Assembly: GCA_934875675.1 (NCBI GenBank)
Contig: CAKXIK010000003.1
Coordinates: forward strand, 22,837-86,836
Source: an uncultured bacterium
Lineage (GTDB): Bacteria > Bacillota > Clostridia > Oscillospirales > Acutalibacteraceae
DNA: 64,000 nucleotides
Direction of reading: 5' to 3'
Positions 58,932 to 64,000 of the stretch are shown here, one piece after another (the first letter of the stretch is position 1; each line of letters begins with the position of its first letter). Made by a program: the position numbers and the translations under genes. The notes beneath the pieces are model-generated. The model searched no databases. It was not told the DNA's origin and saw only the letters and a list, made by a program, of their open reading frames with translations.

Positions 58932-60146
58932 ATGCAGTCGATTCAAGTGCCGGAATATGTAACAAGAGTGCTTCGCCGTTTGCAGGAAAACGGTTTTGAG
59001 GCGTGGGTTGTAGGCGGCTGTGTGCGTGACAGTCTGCTTGGCCGAACGCCGCAGGACTGGGACGTGACAACCTCCGCGCTGCCGGAACAAACCAAGCGCT
59101 GCTTGATGGATTTTCATGTAATTGAAACCGGGATTGCGCACGGAACCGTGATGATCATATCAGAGGGAATGCCGGTGGAGGTCACAACCTATCGGATCGA
59201 CGGAACGTATTCTGATAGCCGTCATCCTGATTTTGTAACGTTTACCCCAAACCTGCATGAGGATTTAGCCAGACGGGATTTTACGGTCAATGCAATGGCT
59301 TATCAGGAAAACGTAGGTTTGCGGGACGATTTTGACGGGCAAGAAGATCTTGTGAAAAAAGTGATTCGCTGTGTAGGAAAACCCGAACAGCGGTTTGAAG
59401 AGGATGCACTGCGTATTTTGCGTGCACTTCGTTTTGCGTCCGTGCTTGGTTTTTCTGTAGAAAACACCACCGCGGCGGCAGTACATGCGGGCAGTGCAAA
59501 GCTGAAAAAAATTGCTTCAGAACGTATTTTTGCAGAATGGAACAAGCTGCTTTGCGGAACCGGAGCACAACCGATTTTGCTTGCATTTCCCGATGTGTTG
59601 ACAGTCTTTTTGGAAGAGCTTTCTCCGTTGTTTGCCGATGCAGCAGTATGGAACCTTGTTGTTGCGCGTGTCTGCAATGCTCCAGCAGAAAAAGCATTGC
59701 GCACAGCGCTGCTGTTCCGTGCCATTCCTGCAATGGATACCGTGGAGCAGCAAAGGCTTGCACAGCAGACATTGCGCAGATTACGGGCGGAGAGCCGGTT
59801 GATTTTGCGGGTTTGTGCTTTGATTGAAACGCAGCTTCCGGATCCCGTTACGCTGCCCGGGATGCGGCGAATGCTCGGTAAGAGCGGAGAAGAACTGCTT
59901 GCCACGCAAATTTTATTGCTGCGCGCAGAAAAAAACTCCGGCGCAGAAGCGGCGGAGCAGATGAAAAAAGAAATTCTGGCACGGGGAGATTGTGTTTGTC
60001 TGGCACAGCTGAATCTGACAGGACACGATTTACCCGGAGCGGGAAAACAGACCGGTGTGTTGCTGCAAGCAGCGCTTAATGCTGTTTTGGAAGATCGTGT
60101 GCCAAACAGCAGGAAGGATTTGCTGCAATTTTTGCATTGGGATTGA
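58932..60146 (+). CDS. cca: CCA tRNA nucleotidyltransferase
   Basis: Adds or repairs the CCA end of tRNAs. The 404-residue protein has the class II nucleotidyltransferase core (WVVGGCVRDSLLGRTPQDWD with the two metal aspartates), the DFTVNAMAY motif and RFEEDALRILRALRFAS, then a helical C-terminal body. AAGGAG precedes the ATG. It might also act as a poly(A) polymerase, which cannot be ruled out from sequence, but the motif set favours CCA-adding. The tRNA encoded here already carries CCA, so repair is one likely role. Confidence 0.9.
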   Translation: MQSIQVPEYVTRVLRRLQENGFEAWVVGGCVRDSLLGRTPQDWDVTTSALPEQTKRCLMDFHVIETGIAHGTVMIISEGMPVEVTTYRIDGTYSDSRHPDFVTFTPNLHEDLARRDFTVNAMAYQENVGLRDDFDGQEDLVKKVIRCVGKPEQRFEEDALRILRALRFASVLGFSVENTTAAAVHAGSAKLKKIASERIFAEWNKLLCGTGAQPILLAFPDVLTVFLEELSPLFADAAVWNLVVARVCNAPAEKALRTALLFRAIPAMDTVEQQRLAQQTLRRLRAESRLILRVCALIETQLPDPVTLPGMRRMLGKSGEELLATQILLLRAEKNSGAEAAEQMKKEILARGDCVCLAQLNLTGHDLPGAGKQTGVLLQAALNAVLEDRVPNSRKDLLQFLHWD

Positions 60147-60213
60147 CCGGTAGAAATAAAGCAATAAGTGACACCATAAAATTCAGAAATGACAAGACGT
60201 TCGTTTCTGCCTG

Positions 60214-60222
60214 TGATATGAT
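60214..60222 (+). promoter_or_regulatory. Extended -10 promoter of the oxidoreductase gene
   Basis: TG-A-TATGAT at 60214-60222, 50 bases before the start codon. Confidence 0.45.
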
Positions 60223-60271
60223 ACGGATAGATCAATAAAATGCTCGCAGTCTGAAAGGAATGATTATCACA

Positions 60272-61315
60272 ATGAAAAATCTTGTGGTTATTGGCTACGG
60301 CGGAATGGGCGGCTGGCATACTCAGCACGCACAAAACAGTGATGCTGTAAAGCTTTCCGGCATCTGGGATATTGATGAAAAACGCCGGCAGCTCGCAGAG
60401 AGCCGCGGCATTCATGCGTATTCTTCTCTGGAAGAGGTTCTTTCCGATCCCCAGGTGGATTTGGTGACAATCGCCGTACCGAATGATGTGCATCGAGAGC
60501 TGGCAGTGGCGGCTTTGCAGGCGGGCAAAAATGTGATTTCGGAAAAACCGGTCACGCTTTCCTGTGAAGATCTTTCTGCCATGTTTGCAGCGGCTGATGC
60601 CAGCGGCAAGCGGTTCACGGTGCATCAGAACCGCCGCTGGGATGTCGATTACCTTGCCATGCAGCAGCTTTGCAATAGCGGGGAACTGGGAGAGGTGTTC
60701 CGCATTGAATCCCGCATTCACGGTTCCCGCGGAATCCCGAGTGATTGGCGGCGCGAAAAGGAACACGGCGGCGGAATGCTGTACGACTGGGGAGTACATC
60801 TGATTGACCAGATGCTGTTGCTGTTCCCGGATGAAATCACACGCGTTTCCTGCGAGTTTACCCACATTACCGAGCAGCTTGTGGACGATGGCTTTCGTTT
60901 GGAACTCACCTTTGCAGGAGGAAAAACGGGATATGTGGAGGTTGGAACGTATAACTTCATTGAATTGCCGCGTTTTTATCTGCAGGCGAAAAAAGGCAGC
61001 GCCCGCATTCACGACTGGCGCGAGCCGTGTGAAGCAGTGCGCTGCAATCATTGGCACGAAAGCGAAGTGCTGCCGGTTCAAACGGCTGCTGGCTTGACCA
61101 AGACGATGGCGCCGCGAGACAGTGTGACAACAGATCGTTACGAGCTGCCGATTCCGCATTCCGATGTGCATGATTTTTACCGCAATTTCTGCCGCGCAAT
61201 CGACGGAAAAGAAGAGCAGATTGTTACACACACACAAATGATGCGTGTGATGCGCGTCATTGAAGCAGCATTTGCTTCTGATGCACAGGGACAGGCGATT
61301 TCGGTTTCGATCTGA
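60272..61315 (+). CDS. Gfo/Idh/MocA-family oxidoreductase
   Basis: NAD(P)-dependent dehydrogenase of a sugar or inositol derivative. The 347-residue protein has the Rossmann start LVVIGYGGMGGWH, the EKPVTLSCEDL motif with the catalytic-family Lys-Pro pair, and the C-terminal substrate domain (GGGMLYDWGVHLIDQM). ATG 60272 is used with GAAAGGA at 60254-60260; ATG 60260 abuts the site. The substrate is not known. It is adjacent to an AraC regulator and a TIM-barrel isomerase, so a sugar-catabolic set is likely. Confidence 0.9.
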   Translation: MKNLVVIGYGGMGGWHTQHAQNSDAVKLSGIWDIDEKRRQLAESRGIHAYSSLEEVLSDPQVDLVTIAVPNDVHRELAVAALQAGKNVISEKPVTLSCEDLSAMFAAADASGKRFTVHQNRRWDVDYLAMQQLCNSGELGEVFRIESRIHGSRGIPSDWRREKEHGGGMLYDWGVHLIDQMLLLFPDEITRVSCEFTHITEQLVDDGFRLELTFAGGKTGYVEVGTYNFIELPRFYLQAKKGSARIHDWREPCEAVRCNHWHESEVLPVQTAAGLTKTMAPRDSVTTDRYELPIPHSDVHDFYRNFCRAIDGKEEQIVTHTQMMRVMRVIEAAFASDAQGQAISVSI

Positions 61316-61316
61316 A

Positions 61317-62126
61317 TCAGCGGGATTCCCTCCGCTTTTTGTAAACAGACGGCGTACAATTATAATTCTTTTTGAATGCGCGGTAAAAGGTGCGCAGGCT
61401 TTCAAAACCGGAACGCATTGCAATTTCTGTCATCGAAAGCTCGGTTTCGGCCAAAAGACCGGAAGCGCACCGTGCGCGCAGAGAATTGACATAGTCTGTC
61501 AGCGTGCAGCCAAAGTAAGAGTTAAACAGGTGTGAAAAGCTGTACTTACTGTAGCCGAATGTGGTTGAAATGGTTTCCAGGGAAAGCGGCTGGGTGTAAT
61601 GCTCTTCGATGTATGCCAGAATATCCTTGAAAAAGAAATCGGTTTTGTCGTTGCCGGTTTCAGTTAATCCCACTTTTTCCATCAGCAGACCGATGACGAC
61701 ATAGGCATACCCTTTGCTGACGCAGGTGTTGAGAGGGCCGTCTTTTTTCAGGCGAATCAACATTTTCATGCAGTGAAGAATTTCGCTGCAGACCTCAGCG
61801 TCCCGAACGACCGTTTCCCGAAAGATTTTTCCGCTCATCCGTCCGCTTGCAGCTCCAATCAGCTCAGGGGGAATAATCATCACAATGGTTTTGTTGCGTT
61901 GTTTTGGTTCCGGCAGAGTGGCGTGTGTGCAGTAGCTGGAAAAAATGACGAGCTCGTCCTTTTTTGCAGTGACGCTTTTGCCATTGATGATGGTTTTGAA
62001 TTCGCCGTCCAGTACATAGGTGAGTTCAATGCTGCTGTGAAAATGCGGGTTGCAAATATTATGCAGCGTGGGCCAAATCGCAAGACTTGTCATATTGTCG
62101 CGCTGCGCTTCATAGGAGCCGTTCAA
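61317..62126 (-). CDS. AraC-family regulator with cupin-like sensor
   Basis: A 269-residue regulator with an N-terminal cupin-like domain (HFHSSIELTYVLDGEFKTIINGK) and a C-terminal AraC double HTH (ETISTTFGYSKYSFSHLFNSYF, then EIAMRSGFESLRTFYRAFKKN). It is convergent with the Gfo/Idh/MocA gene and divergent from the isomerase gene, which it likely regulates. The start is TTG at 62126 by position; an ATG at 62093 is an alternative with no strong site either. Confidence 0.87.
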   Translation of the reverse strand: MNGSYEAQRDNMTSLAIWPTLHNICNPHFHSSIELTYVLDGEFKTIINGKSVTAKKDELVIFSSYCTHATLPEPKQRNKTIVMIIPPELIGAASGRMSGKIFRETVVRDAEVCSEILHCMKMLIRLKKDGPLNTCVSKGYAYVVIGLLMEKVGLTETGNDKTDFFFKDILAYIEEHYTQPLSLETISTTFGYSKYSFSHLFNSYFGCTLTDYVNSLRARCASGLLAETELSMTEIAMRSGFESLRTFYRAFKKNYNCTPSVYKKRRESR

Positions 62127-62438
62127 ATCATCACATCCCTGTTGTAATCACAATTTCGCAAAAAACGATCGATAAAAATGGATTAATAGGTGTGCGAAAG
62201 AAAGATTTCCGTTGGAGTGTTGTGCCATTTTTCATGCAAGACCCGCATAAATGTGGCATAAAATTTAAGTGCGATTTTGTCGTTCGTTTTCTTTCCATTA
62301 TAACGGATTATAAAAAAAATGCAATTCAAAAGCAGCTTAAATTCATTTTCTTCTACCGGAAACGGAGAATGAAAAAACCGGAAATGTTAATTTTGACGGG
62401 GATTCCCGTCTGTCAAATTTAAAAAAGGAGTGTTTGAA
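62127..62438. other. Divergent region between the AraC gene and the isomerase gene
   Basis: 312 bases with a promoter-like TTGTCG (62277-62282), 16-bp spacer, TATAAC (62299-62304) toward the isomerase, and a small hairpin (GACGGG-GATT-CCCGTC, 62395-62410) just before its ribosome binding site. No gene seen. Confidence 0.5.
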
Positions 62439-63404
62439 ATGAAACTGGGTGTTATGACTGTTATTCTCGGTGATCTTTCCCTGGAGGAAACCTTGAAATA
62501 CCTCAAAGGACTTGGGGTACAGGCAGTGGAAATCGGCTGTGGAGGTTCCCCCGGAACCGCGCACTGCGATGCGGTCAAGTTTATGAAGGATCCTGCTCTG
62601 ATCGATAAATTTACGGAGACTATCAAAAAATATGATATGCAGATTTCCTGCCTTTCCGTTCACGGAAATGCGGTGCATCCAAATCCAGAAATTGCGAAAT
62701 GGGATCATGAGCAGTTTGAAGCGGCCGTAATGCTTGCAGAAAAAATCGGTGTGGACCGTGTGACCACTTTCTCAGGTTGCCCCGGTGATCATGAGGGCGC
62801 AAAATATCCAAACTGGGTCACCTGTGCATGGCCGACGGATTATCAGGAAGTTCTGGACTGGCAGTGGGAAGAGAAACTGATTCCCTATTGGCAGAAGGAA
62901 GCAAAATTTGCAGCTGACCACGGTGTCAAGGTCTGCTTTGAAATGCATCCCGGTTTCTGTGTTTATAACCCCGCTACCATGCTCAAAATCCGCAAATATG
63001 CCGGTGACAACATTGGGGCAAACTTTGACCCGTCTCATCTGTTTTGGCAGGGAATCGATCCGGTTGCCGCAATCCGCGAGCTGAAGGGTGCAATTTTCCA
63101 TTTTCATGCCAAGGATACCTATATTGATCCATATAAATCTGCAATTAACGGCGTACTGGATACGACGCGGTTCGACAAGATGGATGACCGCAACTGGGTA
63201 TTCCGCACGGTTGGCTATGGCCATGGAGAGGATACCTGGCGCGCTATCTGCAGTGAGCTGCGCAATACCGGCTATGATTATGTCATGTCCATTGAGCACG
63301 AAGACGGCCTGATGACGCCGAAGGAAGGCCTGGAGAAGGCAATCGCGTTCCTCAAACGCGTGATGATCTTTGAAAGCCAGAACGGAAACATGTATTGGGC
63401 ATAA
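62439..63404 (+). CDS. Sugar phosphate isomerase/epimerase-type TIM barrel
   Basis: The 321-residue protein belongs to the xylose-isomerase-like TIM-barrel group (IolE/AP-endonuclease 2 fold) with metal-binding acidic/His residues spread across strands: EIGCGG, CFEMHPGFCVYNP, NFDPSHLFWQGIDP, HFHAKDTYID and SIEHEDGL. It probably isomerises or dehydrates a keto-sugar or inositol derivative together with the Gfo/Idh/MocA dehydrogenase. ATG 62439 follows AAAAGGAG. The substrate is not readable. Confidence 0.88.
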   Translation: MKLGVMTVILGDLSLEETLKYLKGLGVQAVEIGCGGSPGTAHCDAVKFMKDPALIDKFTETIKKYDMQISCLSVHGNAVHPNPEIAKWDHEQFEAAVMLAEKIGVDRVTTFSGCPGDHEGAKYPNWVTCAWPTDYQEVLDWQWEEKLIPYWQKEAKFAADHGVKVCFEMHPGFCVYNPATMLKIRKYAGDNIGANFDPSHLFWQGIDPVAAIRELKGAIFHFHAKDTYIDPYKSAINGVLDTTRFDKMDDRNWVFRTVGYGHGEDTWRAICSELRNTGYDYVMSIEHEDGLMTPKEGLEKAIAFLKRVMIFESQNGNMYWA

Positions 63405-63430
63405 ATTTTTATTTCGCTTGATCATTTGCA

Positions 63431-63481
63431 AAATACCGGAGGAAATCAGCAGATAGGTGCTGAGTTTCTCCGGTATTTTTT
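63431..63481 (+). terminator. Terminator after the isomerase gene
   Basis: AATACCGGAGGAAATCAGC pairs with GCTGAGTTTCTCCGGTATT (one G-T pair) around a short loop and ends in TTTTTT. Confidence 0.92.
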
Positions 63482-63529
63482 GCTTTGATGAGGTAAAAAA
63501 ACAATATAAACAAAAGTATTGAACTTGAG

Positions 63530-63558
63530 TTGCAAAAATCAGTAAAACATGGTAATCT
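63530..63558 (+). promoter_or_regulatory. Promoter of the terminal lipoprotein gene
   Basis: TTGCAA (63530-63535), 17-bp spacer, TAATCT (63553-63558). Confidence 0.65.
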
Positions 63559-63615
63559 TTAATTGAAACAATGCAATTTTTTCGCTTCCTCAGATTTTGT
63601 TGCAAAGGATGGATG

Positions 63616-64000
63616 ATGATGAAGGCAAAATGGATTCTGGTTTTGATTCTTGTGACTGCATTCCTGTTTTCCGGTTGTTCCAAGTCGAGCAGTCAGGCAG
63701 CCGGTCCAACCAAAAACAATGCCGAAATGAGCCTCCAGGACAGTCAGCTTAGTGTTGAAGGGGAAAATTCAAATCGCAAGATGATTGTCAGTGTAACATT
63801 TCAAGTTGAAACAACAGATTTCAGCAACGCGGCGGAGGCATTGAATCAGGAGGTCAGCAGCAGTGGCGGTTATTTAGAATCGTTGCAGCAGCGCGGCAGC
63901 ACAGAGTCCAATGGTTCCGGAACTTATGTTCTGCGCATCCCTGTGACTGAAATTAATACATTTGCGGATGCACTCAAGCAAATCGGAACGATTACCAACC
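63616..64000 (+). CDS. DUF4349-like lipoprotein, N-terminal part (cut by window end)
   Basis: The visible part begins MMKAKWILVLILVTAFLFSGC, a lipoprotein signal with lipobox LFSGC, followed by a serine-rich linker and a domain with RKMIVSVTFQVETTDFSNAA and GTYVLRIPVTEINTFADAL, as in DUF4349 proteins. ATG codons at 63613, 63616 and 63619 are adjacent; AAAGGATGG at 63604-63612 favours the last two. The gene continues beyond the window. DUF4349 proteins are uncharacterised, membrane-anchored. Confidence 0.75.
   Translation, partial: MMKAKWILVLILVTAFLFSGCSKSSSQAAGPTKNNAEMSLQDSQLSVEGENSNRKMIVSVTFQVETTDFSNAAEALNQEVSSSGGYLESLQQRGSTESNGSGTYVLRIPVTEINTFADALKQIGTITN

Noticed and set aside
59303..61423. 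A 706-codon open frame on the minus strand across cca and the Gfo/Idh/MocA gene
   Set aside because: It is antisense to two well-recognised genes, has no ribosome binding site and its composition (many Cys, His, Ser runs) looks like a shadow of coding sequence.
1..64000. CRISPR arrays, rRNA genes and insertion sequences
   Set aside because: No regularly spaced repeats, rRNA-like sequence or transposase frames were seen on either strand.

Overview
The window looks like a chromosomal segment of an anaerobic, low-to-mid GC Clostridia member. An Oscillospiraceae/Ruminococcaceae-type organism is my inference from gene content, not something a marker gene here proves. The signs are an [FeFe]-hydrogenase of the multi-subunit HydA type with the tail of a HydB-like subunit, two T-box leaders (ahead of cysE-cysS and proS), frequent GTG/TTG starts behind strong purine-rich ribosome binding sites, and Firmicutes-style families (DegV, DUF1385, RecX, YdjG/H/I, CmpB).

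Layout. 1-7.9 kb: hydrogenase HydA, galactokinase, a duplicated-domain membrane protein, a leftward GH4 alpha-galactosidase-type enzyme and a hypothetical protein. 8-13.8 kb: DegV, then a lipoprotein, OmpR-type response regulator and histidine kinase operon, then a DUF1385 membrane protein. 13.8-24.9 kb: a housekeeping block of prmC, recA-recX, rimO, pgsA, T-box-cysE-cysS, mnmA, T-box-proS and a flavodoxin-like protein. 24.9-30 kb: small membrane protein, a possible small RNA or peptide locus, an AraC-GGDEF fusion, and a Crp/Fnr-type regulator with its own palindromic operator in front of an SsuA/TauA-like ABC importer. 30-34.2 kb: murA, dinB, a small membrane protein and a LUD-domain protein.

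34.3-47.1 kb is the most distinctive part: a leftward LexA/CI-type (HTH + S24) repressor faces a rightward, almost gap-free run of phage genes. In order these are two small proteins, a small-terminase-position protein, terminase large subunit, portal, scaffold, N4-gp56-type major capsid, adaptor, a 610-residue tail/stopper-like protein, tail fibre, M23 lysin, holin-like proteins and a coiled-coil protein. The divergent promoters carry copies of a 15-bp dyad (GCAACA-N3-TGTTGC). I found no integrase, replication gene, tape measure or att repeat. It is either a remnant or domesticated short-tailed prophage, or a particle-producing element such as a gene-transfer-agent-like system; the sequence alone cannot separate these.

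47.2-54.3 kb: a leftward three-gene operon resembling Bacillus ydjG-ydjH-ydjI (no pspA nearby), two CmpB-like membrane proteins on either side of an ABC-F ATPase with one intact and one degenerate ATP site, and an N-acetylmuramoyl-L-alanine amidase. 54.6-64 kb: a DUF4358-like protein, tRNA-Gly(CCC), a coiled-coil protein with an orphan class I fumarase beta-type subunit, a GntR/ABC-2 exporter operon, cca, a sugar-metabolism group (Gfo/Idh/MocA dehydrogenase, AraC regulator, TIM-barrel isomerase) and the start of a DUF4349-like lipoprotein cut by the window edge.

An unusual translational signal recurs: three genes (near 33.1, 35.5 and 45.0 kb) have a good ribosome binding site but ACG at the position where ATG/GTG/TTG is expected. 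One of them has only a late internal TTG as a canonical start and is easily overlooked. No CRISPR array, rRNA or insertion sequence was seen.
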